A DNA stretch of 64,000 nucleotides from DAHUYF01 sp035945115 (GTDB taxonomy: Bacteria > Pseudomonadota > Alphaproteobacteria > ATCC43930 > CGMCC-115725), in the NCBI GenBank assembly GCA_035945115.1, contig DASZAN010000169.1:29330-93329 (forward strand), read 5' to 3'. Both the position numbers and the translations under genes were made by a program. Position 1 is the first letter of the stretch, and each line of letters begins with the position of its first letter. The notes below the pieces were generated by a model. The model worked only from the letters and a program-made list of their open reading frames with translations. It made no database searches and was not told the origin of the DNA. Of this stretch, positions 8,041 to 16,798 are shown piece by piece.

Positions 8041-9425
8041 GTTGGCAACCCGACCTTGCCCTCCGCACCGGCCCGCGCTACCGCGCGATCGCCGAAGCGC
8101 TGGCCGACGACGTGCGCGCTGGGACGCTGCCCGCCGGGACGCGCCTCCCCACTCATCGCGACCTCGCCTGGCGCCTGCGCGTCACCGTCGGCACGGTGAG
8201 CCGGGCCTATGCCGAGGCGGAGCGCCGCGGCCTCATCAGCGGCGAGGTGGGCCGCGGCACCTTCGTGCGCGCCGTCGCCCCGGCCGCGCCGACGCTGCGC
8301 TTCCATGCCGACGCGGCGAAAGGGGATCTCATCGATTTTCGCGTCAACCGCCCGCGCGCGGCCAGCGAGGCGCCGCTCATGGCGCGCGCCCTTGCGGAAT
8401 TGGCCGCGGATCCGGCGCTCGCTGGGCTGCTCGATTATCATCCGCACGCCGGACGACCCGCCGATCGCGCCGCCGGCGCGCGCTGGATTACGCGGACGAG
8501 CACGCTTGCGGCCGCGGCGGAGCAGGTGGTGGTGACCTCGGGCGGCCAGCACGCGATGCTGGCGACGCTCGCCGCCGTCACCGAGCCCGGCGACAGTCTC
8601 GCCGTCGAGGCGCTCACCTATCCCGGCATTCGCGCCGCGGCCAACCTGCTGCGGCTCAAGCTCGTCCCCGTCGCGCTCGACGACAAGGGCATGGCGCCGG
8701 AGGCGCTCGATGCCGTCTGCCGCGGCAATCGCGTGCGCGCCGCCTATCTCCTGGCGACGCTCCACAATCCCACGACCGCCACCATGCCGCTCGAGCGGCG
8801 GCGTGCGATCGCCGAGATCGCCCGCGCGCACGACCTCATGCTGATCGAGGACGACCTCTACGGTTTTCTCGTGACCGAGCCGCTCCCGCCGCTTGCCGCG
8901 TTCGCACCGGCGCACGCCTTCTATATCACTGCCACCTCGAAGTGCTTCGTCCCCGGTTTACGCGTGGGCTATGCACATTGCCCGGCGTCGCTGGTCGAGC
9001 GGGTCGCCGCGGCGGTGCATGCCTCCACATATTGTGCAACGCCCATGATGGCGGCGCTCGCCACGCGCTGGATCGAGGACGGCACCGGCGAGCGCCTCCT
9101 CGCGGAAAAGCGCGCCGAAACCGCGCGGCGGCAGGAGATCGTGGAGCGCTTCTTCGCCGCCGAGTTCATGCGCCGCGATCCCGCGGCGGCGCATCTCTGG
9201 CTCGAGCTTCCCGAGGAATGGCGCGCCGAGGATTTCACCGCCGCAGCCGAGCGTCGCGGCGTCGCCATCGCCCCCGCCGCGGCGTTTTCCACCTCGCGCC
9301 AAGCACCCAACGCGGTGCGCCTCTGCATTGGCACGCCGGCGACAGCGGCCGAGATGGAGCGCGGCCTCACCCGCCTCGCCGCGCTCCTCGAAGCGCGGTC
9401 GGACGCGTATTCATCGGTGGTTTGA
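8034..9425 (+). CDS. MocR/GabR-type transcriptional regulator (GntR HTH + aminotransferase domain)
   Basis: A 463-residue two-domain regulator. Residues about 1-75 form a GntR winged helix (LPAGTRLPTHRDLAWRLRVT, VGTVSRAYAEAERRGLI). From about residue 95 onward is a class I aminotransferase-like PLP domain with SGGQHAMLATLAA, LHNPTTATMPLERR and the PLP lysine in ATSKCFVPGLR. Such proteins sense amino acids or amines through PLP and regulate divergent transporters or enzymes. The ATG at 8034 matches the start of the HTH; the frame is open further upstream but would run through the promoter palindromes. Its target is probably the EamA-PhzF unit. Confidence 0.93.
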   Translation: MTSWQPDLALRTGPRYRAIAEALADDVRAGTLPAGTRLPTHRDLAWRLRVTVGTVSRAYAEAERRGLISGEVGRGTFVRAVAPAAPTLRFHADAAKGDLIDFRVNRPRAASEAPLMARALAELAADPALAGLLDYHPHAGRPADRAAGARWITRTSTLAAAAEQVVVTSGGQHAMLATLAAVTEPGDSLAVEALTYPGIRAAANLLRLKLVPVALDDKGMAPEALDAVCRGNRVRAAYLLATLHNPTTATMPLERRRAIAEIARAHDLMLIEDDLYGFLVTEPLPPLAAFAPAHAFYITATSKCFVPGLRVGYAHCPASLVERVAAAVHASTYCATPMMAALATRWIEDGTGERLLAEKRAETARRQEIVERFFAAEFMRRDPAAAHLWLELPEEWRAEDFTAAAERRGVAIAPAAAFSTSRQAPNAVRLCIGTPATAAEMERGLTRLAALLEARSDAYSSVV

Positions 9426-9540
9426 GCGGTCAACTTTGGCAAGCGAGCCGGCGATACCCGGAGATAGGCGGCGGATACCGCCGGCTTCGCCGCGACGCCG
9501 GTGACGGGACACAGGGTCGCCGGCATCACACCGCATTGGC

Positions 9541-11739
9541 TCAGGCCTTCAACGCGGCTTTGACGCGCTCCGGCAGCATGGGCAGGTGCCGTAGCTTGGC
9601 GCCGGTGAGCGCGCGCACCGCATTGGCGATCGCCGGCGCCGCCGGCGGCAACCCCGATTCGCCAACGCCCGCCATGCGGGCGTTTTGCTCCGGCAGCAGC
9701 TTGACCTCGACCGCCGGCGCCTCGTCGCTTCGCAGCAATGGGTAGTTGTGGAAGTTCGATTGCTGGACTTCGCCGTTGGCAAAGGTGATGTGCTCCAAGA
9801 GCGCCGCGCTCGTGCCGAAAATGACCGCGCCCTCGATCTGATAGGCGACGTTCGCCGGGCTGATCGTCGTGCCGGGATCGACGGCCGCCCAGATCTTGTG
9901 CACGCGGATGGCGCCGCTTTGCATATCGACGGAGACTTCGGCGATTTGCGCGACGTGGCAGAACCAGACATTGGGATAATAAGCGTAGGCGAGGCCGAGG
10001 GCGCGCCCCTCGCTCTTGCGTCCCCAATGCGCCATCTCCGCCACGGCTTTCAGCACCTTGTGCGCGCGCGGATCGTCGAGATGCGCGAGACGGAACGCAA
10101 GCGGATCCTGGCCCGCTTGGTGCGCGAGTTCGTCCATGAACGTTTCGATGGCGAAGACGGTGTAGCCGGGCCCGACCGCGCGCCAGAAGCCGACCTCGAC
10201 ACCGCGATCGTCCTCGACCCAATCGTGATATTGGTTGGGAATTCGGTAATTCGTCTCGTGCCCGTCGCACACGGCGATGTCGATGCCCTTGGCGGCAGCA
10301 AGCATGTCGGGCGCCGCGCGGCGCAGAATTGACTCCGCGACGATGCGCCAGCGCCAACCGACGATCTTGCCCTTGGCATCGAGCGCCGCCTCGAGACGCT
10401 GCGCCGTCGCCGGACGGAACTTATCGGTCTTGAGATCGTCCTCCCGGCTCCACAGCACCTTGATCGGCTTCTGCGTGATCTTCGACAAAAGCACGGCATC
10501 GACGACGATGGCTTGCTCGAGATTTCGACCGAAGCCGCCGCCCAGAAAAGTGGTGTGGACGATGATCTTATCGGGCGTGGTCTCCGCCACAGCGGCCGCA
10601 GTGAGCACGGCGAAGGTCGGCGCCTGGGTGGGTGTCCAGAGCTCGACCGTGCCGTCGCCTTTGACCCACGCGGTCGTATTGGTGGGCTCGATCGGGGCGT
10701 GATAGACGTGCTCCGAGCGGTAATCGGCGGTGATCACCTTGGCCGCGCCTTTGAACGCCTTCTCCACATCCCCTTCGGCAAGCGCGACGACGCTTTTGCG
10801 CTGCCAGTCTTTGGCCGCGGCCGCGTAATCGTCGAGCACCTTGCGACTGTCGTAGCCTTCGGCTTTGGCGCCTTTCTTCCATGTCACCTTGAGCGCGTCC
10901 TTGCCCTTGGCGGCGGTCCAGTAGTCAGGCGCGATAACGGCGACGCCGAAGGGTAGGCTCACCACCTTGACCACGCCCTTGATCTTCATTGCCTCGCTGT
11001 CGTCGACTTGGTCGGGCGCCCTTCCCTGCACCGGCGGACGCAGCACGGCGGCATAAAGCATCGCCGGCAAATAGACGTCGATGCCGTATTGCGCGGTGCC
11101 GTTAACCTTGGCGGGAATATCGAGCCGCGGCAGGTCCTTGCCGATGAGGCGCCACTGGCTCGGTGGCTTGAGGTCGGCCTCGGCGACCTGCGGCAGCTGC
11201 GCCGACACCGTCGCGAATTTCGCCACCTCGCCATAGCTGATCGAGCGGCCGGACTTCTCGTGCACGACGAGATTGGGTTTGGTGGTGAGCTCGTCGATCG
11301 GCACGTTCCAGCGCTCGGCAACGCTCATCAGCAGCACGCGCCGCGCCTGCGCGCCGACGAGACGCAGCGGTGTGAAATAGGCGCGTGCGCTTCGACTTGC
11401 GCCGGTCACTTGCGCACCGCCGAAACCGGGATTGCCGTATTCCTTGCCGGCCGGAGCTTGCACGACTTTGATCTTGCTCCAATCGGCATCGAGCTCTTCG
11501 GCAATCACCATCGGCAACGAGGTGAAGGTGCCCTGGCCCATTTCCGCCGCCGGCGCGATCAAGGTGATCGTGTTGTCAACACCGATCTCGATCCAGGCAT
11601 TGGGCTGAAACGCGCCGCCCTCCGCCAGGGCGTCGCAGAGGATCACGCTCGATCCGGTGAGCGCGAGACCGAAGGTAAGGCCGGCGGAAGCGATGAACCC
11701 GCGGCGCGTCAGCGCGCTTTCAGGTAGCTGTGCCGTCAT
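9541..11739 (-). CDS. molybdopterin-binding large subunit of an IorB-type aldehyde/isoquinoline dehydrogenase
   Basis: A 732-residue xanthine-oxidase-family molybdenum hydroxylase subunit of the type that carries its own export signal: a twin-arginine start (ALTRRGFIASAGLTFGL) precedes the catalytic domains. Cofactor-region motifs include AEMGQGTFTSLPMVIAEEL near residue 70, FLGGGFGRNLEQ in the middle, and GVGESGLPPAAPAIANA near the C-terminus (the catalytic Glu region). It would hydroxylate an aromatic N-heterocycle or oxidise an aldehyde in the periplasm. The small [2Fe-2S] subunit gene ends 2 nt upstream. No cytochrome-c third subunit and no dedicated XdhC-type chaperone lie beside it. Substrate is not deducible. 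Confidence 0.9.
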   Translation of the reverse strand: MTAQLPESALTRRGFIASAGLTFGLALTGSSVILCDALAEGGAFQPNAWIEIGVDNTITLIAPAAEMGQGTFTSLPMVIAEELDADWSKIKVVQAPAGKEYGNPGFGGAQVTGASRSARAYFTPLRLVGAQARRVLLMSVAERWNVPIDELTTKPNLVVHEKSGRSISYGEVAKFATVSAQLPQVAEADLKPPSQWRLIGKDLPRLDIPAKVNGTAQYGIDVYLPAMLYAAVLRPPVQGRAPDQVDDSEAMKIKGVVKVVSLPFGVAVIAPDYWTAAKGKDALKVTWKKGAKAEGYDSRKVLDDYAAAAKDWQRKSVVALAEGDVEKAFKGAAKVITADYRSEHVYHAPIEPTNTTAWVKGDGTVELWTPTQAPTFAVLTAAAVAETTPDKIIVHTTFLGGGFGRNLEQAIVVDAVLLSKITQKPIKVLWSREDDLKTDKFRPATAQRLEAALDAKGKIVGWRWRIVAESILRRAAPDMLAAAKGIDIAVCDGHETNYRIPNQYHDWVEDDRGVEVGFWRAVGPGYTVFAIETFMDELAHQAGQDPLAFRLAHLDDPRAHKVLKAVAEMAHWGRKSEGRALGLAYAYYPNVWFCHVAQIAEVSVDMQSGAIRVHKIWAAVDPGTTISPANVAYQIEGAVIFGTSAALLEHITFANGEVQQSNFHNYPLLRSDEAPAVEVKLLPEQNARMAGVGESGLPPAAPAIANAVRALTGAKLRHLPMLPERVKAALKA

Positions 11740-11741
11740 GC

Positions 11742-12194
11742 TCAAGCCTCCCGCGCGGCGCGCGCGACCGCGGCGACGATGCGATTGTAAGTGCCGCAGC
11801 GGCAGAGATTGGTCTTCATCAGCTTGGCGATTTCCGCAGGCGCTGGATGCGGCGTCTTCTTGAGCAACGCCGCGGCCCGCATGATCTGGCCCGATTGGCA
11901 ATAGCCGCATTGCGGCACCTGCTCGGCGACCCAGGCTTTCTGCAGCGGGTGGCTGCTGTCCGGCGACAGCCCCTCGATGGTGGTGACCTGCTTGCCTTCG
12001 ACATCGCCGATCTCGGTCTGGCAGGCAAAAGCGGCGGCACCGTCGATATGGACGGTGCAGGCGCCGCAAAGACCGGCGCCGCAGCCGAATTTGGTGCCGG
12101 TCAGGCGGAGATGATCGCGGATAACCCAAAGCAGCGGCGTGTCCGCGCCCAAGTCCACGGTCGTCCATCGGCCGTTGATCGCGAATCGAACCAT
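11742..12194 (-). CDS. [2Fe-2S] small subunit of the molybdenum hydroxylase (IorA/CoxS-type)
   Basis: A 150-residue electron-transfer subunit with two [2Fe-2S] sites: a plant-ferredoxin-like N-terminal domain (GCGAGLCGACTVHIDG and a later Cys, about residues 40-75) and a C-terminal helical domain with QCGYCQSGQI and TNLCRCGTYNRI. It passes electrons from the molybdenum centre of the downstream subunit. GAGGGGGAGAAAAGG directly precedes the ATG at 12194, which decides the start, although the frame is open further upstream. It lacks a signal peptide, so it probably travels through Tat with the large subunit. The LuxR-type regulator gene is divergent from it. Confidence 0.94.
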   Translation of the reverse strand: MVRFAINGRWTTVDLGADTPLLWVIRDHLRLTGTKFGCGAGLCGACTVHIDGAAAFACQTEIGDVEGKQVTTIEGLSPDSSHPLQKAWVAEQVPQCGYCQSGQIMRAAALLKKTPHPAPAEIAKLMKTNLCRCGTYNRIVAAVARAAREA

Positions 12195-12292
12195 CCTTTT
12201 CTCCCCCTCTAGAGTGCCCGCGCCGACCGTGCCCGCGGCAACGCTTGGCTCGACAGGGAGCGACGATATAATTCCCTTCCTTGGTTGAATTG

Positions 12293-12304
12293 CCCCATAT
12301 GGGG
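12293..12304. promoter_or_regulatory. perfect palindrome CCCCATATGGGG before the LuxR-type gene
   Basis: A 12-bp perfect palindrome ending 12 nt before the chosen start codon of the regulator and 98 nt upstream of the hydroxylase small-subunit start. Its right half also supplies the GGGGGAG ribosome-binding sequence, so occupancy would block both strands' expression signals. A LuxR-type autoregulatory site is a reasonable guess, unproven. Confidence 0.4.
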
Positions 12305-12316
12305 GAGACCTCGGCG

Positions 12317-13447
12317 ATGACCGCCGCGCTTGATGCCTTACGCGTCGTCGATCGGCTTTACGCCGCCGCGCTCGACACGGCGACGTGGCCGTCGGCATTG
12401 GACGCCCTCACGCAGGTGATGAGGGCGGGGCACACAATCCTCGTCGCCGAGAGCGACGGCGCGGCGCCGATGGTCGCTGCCGATCGCGTCGACGACGGCG
12501 CCCTCGCGCAACTCATTTGCGCCGGCGGCGCGGGTCTCCTCGGCCCCCTCAATTTCGGCCGCCTCCCGCTCAGCACCGTCGTCAAGCGGAGCTCGATCGT
12601 TGCGGATGATCAGTTTCTCCGCAGTCACTATTACAACGACATCATCCGACCGCTGAACGGTTTCAATTCCGCCTTCTTTCGCAAGCCGCGCGCGCCGATC
12701 GGCTTCACCCTCGCCGTGTGTCGCGGCCGGGAAGACGCAGACTTCGCCGAGCAAGAGCTCGCCGTGCTCCGGACCGTGCTGCCGCATCTCACCAACGCCG
12801 TGGAGCTCACCTATCGGCTCGCGGCTGCACCAGCAACGACGCCGAGCCTCGCGCATCTCATGGACCAGCTCGAGGACGGCGTGATCGTCGCCGACGCAGC
12901 GGCGTGTCCGCGCTATCTCAACAAGCGCGCGGAGCGCATCCTCGCCGAACGCGACGGTCTCACCGTCGAGCGGTCGGGCCTTGCGGCGGCGGCCGGGACC
13001 GAGACGCGGCGTTTGCGCCAGGCGATCACGGCGCTGGCCGTGGCGAAGAATGGCATGGTCGGCAATGGCGACGGCGCCGGCCAACGCCACCGGCTCTTCC
13101 TCGAACGGCCATCGCTGCGTCCGCCCCTCATGCTGACGCTGGTACCAATCGCACGGCTCGGGATGGCGGCGATGGGCGGCGCACCCGGCGTCGCGATCTT
13201 CCTTAAGGAGCTGGCGGCGCCGGTTCGCGTCGACAAAACCGCGCTCACCGACGCCTTTCGCCTGACACGCCGTGAGGCCGAGATCGCGGCGATGATCGGC
13301 GAGGGCTGCGAGCTCGAACAGATCGCCGCCGCGCTCGATCTCAGCATCGGAACGGTTCGCAGCCATTTGAAGCGCGTCTTCAGCAAGACCGATACGCATC
13401 GCCAATCGGCGTTAGCGAGTCTCGTGCGCGGACTTGCTGAGAGCTAA
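12317..13447 (+). CDS. LuxR-family regulator with N-terminal sensory region
   Basis: A 376-residue protein. The C-terminal 65 residues form a LuxR/GerE helix-turn-helix (LTRREAEIAAMIGEG, then LDLSIGTVRSHLKRVFSKT). The first 300 residues resemble the GAF/PAS-like sensory region of orphan alphaproteobacterial LuxR proteins (HYYNDIIRPLNGFNSAFFRK, then LMDQLEDGVIVADAAA as a PAS-like start). The ATG at 12317 is 9 nt after GGGGGAG; an ATG at 12299 and a TTG at 12281 are also in frame. It is divergent from the molybdenum hydroxylase genes and probably controls them. The 3' end overlaps the convergent thiD by 4 nt. Confidence 0.85.
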   Translation: MTAALDALRVVDRLYAAALDTATWPSALDALTQVMRAGHTILVAESDGAAPMVAADRVDDGALAQLICAGGAGLLGPLNFGRLPLSTVVKRSSIVADDQFLRSHYYNDIIRPLNGFNSAFFRKPRAPIGFTLAVCRGREDADFAEQELAVLRTVLPHLTNAVELTYRLAAAPATTPSLAHLMDQLEDGVIVADAAACPRYLNKRAERILAERDGLTVERSGLAAAAGTETRRLRQAITALAVAKNGMVGNGDGAGQRHRLFLERPSLRPPLMLTLVPIARLGMAAMGGAPGVAIFLKELAAPVRVDKTALTDAFRLTRREAEIAAMIGEGCELEQIAAALDLSIGTVRSHLKRVFSKTDTHRQSALASLVRGLAES

Positions 13448-14241
13448 GGCTCGTCCCGCACCGTATGCGCGTGGTTGAGCGGCCCGCGGCCTTGGCCGAG
13501 ACCGGGCGCGGTACGGATCGCTTCCTGGACATAGGCGTGAGCGCGCTCGATGGCGGCGCGCGTCCCCAAACCCTGCGCGAGGCCGGTGGCGATCGCCGAG
13601 GCGAGCGTGCAGCCGGTGCCATGGGTGTGGCGCGTCTTGACGCGCGGGCTTTCGAGCACGTAGCGCCGGTCTCCCTCGACGACCACGTCGCGCACGATGT
13701 CGCCCTCGAGATGCCCTCCTTTCAGCATCACCGTGGCGGCGCCGAGCGCACGCAATGAGCGCGCCGCCGCCTCCATCGCCGCGGCATCGACGATCGCGCG
13801 ACCGAGCAGCGCTTTCGCTTCCGGCACATTGGGCGTGAGCACCGCCGCACGCGCGATGAGGCGCTCCTTCAACACGCCGATCGCCGTTGCATCGAGGAGC
13901 GGCGTCCCGCTGGTCGAGCACAGCACAGGATCGATCACCAGCGGGATGTGCGGCACGGTCGCCAGCGCATCCGCCACGGCGGCGATGATCTCCGCGTCGG
14001 CGAGCATACCGGTCTTGATGCAATCGGCGCCGATGTCACCCAACACTGCTTCCATCTGCTGGCGGACGAAGAGCGCGTCGACCGGCATCGTGGCGAAGAT
14101 GCCGAGCGTGTTCTGCACCGTGAGCGCGGTGATCGCGGTGGCGGCATAGCCGCCCAACGCCGTCACCGTCTTGATGTCGGCCTGGATGCCCGCGCCGCCG
14201 CTCGAATCCGAGCCGGCGACGATGAGCACCCGACCGTTCAT
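13444..14241 (-). CDS. thiD: hydroxymethylpyrimidine/phosphomethylpyrimidine kinase ThiD
   Basis: A 265-residue ribokinase-fold enzyme that phosphorylates HMP and HMP-phosphate in thiamine pyrophosphate synthesis. Seen: GSDSSGGAGIQADIKT at the N-terminus, LVIDPVLCSTSGTPLL in the middle, VMLKGGHLEGD, and the anion-hole/catalytic segment TRHTHGTGCTLASAIA near residue 210. The start ATG overlaps the glmM stop (ATGA at 14238-14241), so it is translationally coupled to the cell-wall gene. No other thiamine genes and no TPP riboswitch were seen nearby. It closes the long minus-strand operon. Confidence 0.96.
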   Translation of the reverse strand: MNGRVLIVAGSDSSGGAGIQADIKTVTALGGYAATAITALTVQNTLGIFATMPVDALFVRQQMEAVLGDIGADCIKTGMLADAEIIAAVADALATVPHIPLVIDPVLCSTSGTPLLDATAIGVLKERLIARAAVLTPNVPEAKALLGRAIVDAAAMEAAARSLRALGAATVMLKGGHLEGDIVRDVVVEGDRRYVLESPRVKTRHTHGTGCTLASAIATGLAQGLGTRAAIERAHAYVQEAIRTAPGLGQGRGPLNHAHTVRDEP

Positions 14242-15587
14242 GCGGCGGCGCTGCCTTCGGCGATGACGGCGGCGGCGATCTCGTCGACGATGGCGGCGAC
14301 GAGGCGTTCGTCCTCACCCTCGGCCATGATGCGAATGAGCGGCTCGGTGCCGGATTTGCGCACGACGAGGCGCCCCTTCTTGCCGAGGCGGCGCTCGCCG
14401 GCGCTGATCGCCTTCTTCACCGCTTTCGTCTCGAGCGGCGCGCCACCGACAAAGCGTACGTTCTTGAGGAGCTGCGGCACCGGCGTGAAGATCTTGCACA
14501 CGCGGCTTGCCGGCGCGCCGGTCTCGACGATGGCAGCGAGCACCTGGAGCGCCACCATGAGACCGTCGCCGGTGGTGGAATAGTCGCCGAGAATGATGTG
14601 GCCCGACTGCTCGCCGCCGAGATTGCTGCCGACCCGGCGCATCGCCTCGACGACGTAGCGATCGCCGACGGCGGTGCGGTGCAAGGTGACGCCGTCTTGG
14701 GCGAGGCGGCGCTCGAGACCGAGATTCGACATCACCGTCGCCACCACGCCGCCGCCATCGAGGCGCTTTGCCTCGTGCCATCTGAGCGCGATGAGCGCCA
14801 TGAGCTGATCGCCGTCAAGGATGCGGCCACCCTCGTCGGCGACGAGAAGGCGATCGGCATCGCCGTCGAGCGCGATGCCGAGATCGGCGCCGTGCTCGAT
14901 GACAGCACGCTGCATCGCCTGCGTTGCCATGGTACCGCTGTCGCGATTGATGTTGAGCCCGTCGGGCGAGACGCCAAGCGGGATCACCTCTGCGCCCAAT
15001 TCCCAGAGCACCGTCGGCGCCACCTTATAGGCGGCGCCGTGCGCGCAATCGATCACCACCTTGAGACCGTCGAGGCGCAGCCGCTTCGGAAAGCTCCCCT
15101 TCACGAACTCGATATAGCGTCCGCCGGCATCGTCGAGCCGCTTGGCGCGGCCCAGCTCGTGCGGGGGCACGCGGCCGTTGGTATCGTCGAGCTGTGCCTC
15201 GATGGCCGCCTCGATCTCGTCCGAGAGCTTGTAGCCGTCGGCCCCGAAGAGCTTGATGCCGTTATCCTCGAAGGGATTGTGCGAGGCCGAGATCATCACG
15301 CCGAGATCGGCGCGCAAGCTCCGCGTCAGCATGGCGATGGCCGGCGTCGGCAGCGGCCCCACCAGCACCACATCCATGCCGCGCGCGATGAAGCCGGCAG
15401 TGAGCGCGGGCTCGACCATGTAGCCCGAAAGCCGCGTGTCCTTGCCGATGACGACGAGATGGCGATGATCGCCGCGCCGCAGTACCCGACCCGCCGCCAT
15501 TGCCACCTTGAGCGTGGTGTCGGCCGTCATCGGCTCGCTGTTGGCGGTGCCGCGAATTCCATCCGTGCCGAAGAGCTTGCGCGTCAT
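14238..15587 (-). CDS. glmM: phosphoglucosamine mutase GlmM
   Basis: A 449-residue enzyme converting glucosamine-6-phosphate to glucosamine-1-phosphate for UDP-GlcNAc, peptidoglycan and LPS. The phosphoserine loop MISASHNPFEDNGIKLFG (Ser102), the metal loop ALDGDADRLLVADE and the sugar-binding loop GGEQSGHIILGD are all intact, and KSGTEPLIRIM at the C-terminus binds phosphate. Length is standard. GAGG precedes the ATG. It lies between folP and thiD, the usual alphaproteobacterial position downstream of ftsH. Confidence 0.98.
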   Translation of the reverse strand: MTRKLFGTDGIRGTANSEPMTADTTLKVAMAAGRVLRRGDHRHLVVIGKDTRLSGYMVEPALTAGFIARGMDVVLVGPLPTPAIAMLTRSLRADLGVMISASHNPFEDNGIKLFGADGYKLSDEIEAAIEAQLDDTNGRVPPHELGRAKRLDDAGGRYIEFVKGSFPKRLRLDGLKVVIDCAHGAAYKVAPTVLWELGAEVIPLGVSPDGLNINRDSGTMATQAMQRAVIEHGADLGIALDGDADRLLVADEGGRILDGDQLMALIALRWHEAKRLDGGGVVATVMSNLGLERRLAQDGVTLHRTAVGDRYVVEAMRRVGSNLGGEQSGHIILGDYSTTGDGLMVALQVLAAIVETGAPASRVCKIFTPVPQLLKNVRFVGGAPLETKAVKKAISAGERRLGKKGRLVVRKSGTEPLIRIMAEGEDERLVAAIVDEIAAAVIAEGSAAA

Positions 15588-15652
15588 CCAAGGGACCTCG
15601 ATCGGAGCATCGTTCTCAACCCGCTCTTATACCGCAAGGCGCGGGAAAAACG

Positions 15653-16798
15653 TCAACCGCCGACGATCGCCGCGCGGATGGCGAGCGCTTGGCGGGTTTC
15701 GGCGACGTCGTGGACGCGGAGGAGCTGCACCCCTTGGCTCGCGGCCCACAAGGCTGCGGCGAGCGAGCCGCCGATGCGCTCGCCCGTGCCGTTACCGCCG
15801 CCGAGCCGGCTGATGAAGGACTTGCGCGACGCGCCTAGCATCAGCGCGCATCCCGTCGCATGCAGCAGTGCGAGCCGCATGAGGAGCGCGAGGTTGTGCG
15901 GGTCCTTCTTGCCAAAGCCGATGCCGGGATCGACGGCGATGTGCTCGCGCGAAATGCCCACTGCCTCGCATGCGGCGATGCGCGCTTCGAGGAAGTCGAG
16001 CACGTCGAGCGCGGGATCGTCGTACTGCGGATTCTGCTGCATGGTGCGGGGGTCGCCCGCCATGTGCATAAGGACGATCGCGGCGCCACATTGAGACGCG
16101 ACGGCGAGACTGCCGGCGCCGGTGAGCGCGGCCACATCGTTGATGACGCGCGCCCCCGCCGCGAGCGCCGCTTCCATCACCACGGCATGGCGCGTATCGA
16201 TCGAGACGAGCGCACCCGTTTCAGCGAGGCCTCGCACCACCGGCTCGATGCGGCGGATTTCCTCTTCGGGCGCGATCGGCTCGGCGCGGGGCCGCGTCGA
16301 TTCGCCGCCGATATCGATGATCTCGGCGCCTGCCGCCAGCAGGGCGCGGCCATGCTCGACGGCGCGCGCCGGATCGAGGAAGCGCCCGCCGTCGGAAAAG
16401 CTGTCCGGCGTCACGTTGAGGACGCCCATGATGCGTGGGCTATCGAGGCTCAATCCCGCCCAGGGCGCGCGCCGCGCGATGATCGCCGCGAGACCGTTCG
16501 AGACCTGCTGGCGGACATCGCCGCTTTGCCGCGCCGACCATTGTAAGAGATCGCCGACCGTGCAATAGGCCGAGACCGCGCCGCCCCCTTCAGCGCGGGC
16601 CATCGCCTCGACATCGGCAAATGCGAGTGGACCGCCCGCGAGCGGCCAGGCACGACCCTGCTCAAGCGCCGCCATCGCCGCGACGCCTTCGAGAAGGCCG
16701 GCGGGTCGAAGTCGCACCGCTGCCGCCGGTGCAAAAGCGGCGAAGCCCCGCGCTGGGGCGGGGCTTCGCGCTGGCGGCGAGCTCGCCGCGTCTTCCAT
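15653..16798 (-). CDS. folP: dihydropteroate synthase FolP with N-terminal extension
   Basis: The catalytic TIM barrel (about residues 120-381) condenses DHPP with p-aminobenzoate in folate synthesis. It shows IMGVLNVTPDSFSDGGRF, DIGGESTRPRAEPI, VINDVAALTGAG, VDPGIGFGKK and GASRKSFISRL. A further 115 or so residues precede the barrel, Ala-rich with LRPAGLLEGVAAMAALEQG and WPLAGGPLAFADVEA, which the E. coli-type enzyme lacks; I recall similar extensions in Rhodospirillales-type FolP proteins. The ATG at 16798 overlaps the ftsH stop (TGATG), indicating coupling. Catalytic assignment is firm; the role of the extension is unknown. Confidence 0.96.
   Translation of the reverse strand: MEDAASSPPARSPAPARGFAAFAPAAAVRLRPAGLLEGVAAMAALEQGRAWPLAGGPLAFADVEAMARAEGGGAVSAYCTVGDLLQWSARQSGDVRQQVSNGLAAIIARRAPWAGLSLDSPRIMGVLNVTPDSFSDGGRFLDPARAVEHGRALLAAGAEIIDIGGESTRPRAEPIAPEEEIRRIEPVVRGLAETGALVSIDTRHAVVMEAALAAGARVINDVAALTGAGSLAVASQCGAAIVLMHMAGDPRTMQQNPQYDDPALDVLDFLEARIAACEAVGISREHIAVDPGIGFGKKDPHNLALLMRLALLHATGCALMLGASRKSFISRLGGGNGTGERIGGSLAAALWAASQGVQLLRVHDVAETRQALAIRAAIVGG

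Noticed and set aside
9426..9540. Minus-strand readable segment between mocR and the hydroxylase (VMPATLCPVTGVAAKPAVS)
   Set aside because: It is convergent intergenic DNA with imperfect GC-rich hairpins; the frame has no start of its own and joins the hydroxylase frame only by a shift.
8969..10357. Long minus-strand open frame across the mocR 3' end and the hydroxylase gene
   Set aside because: It overlaps two well-supported genes in other frames, is Arg/Ala-rich shadow translation, and lacks a ribosome site or family signature.
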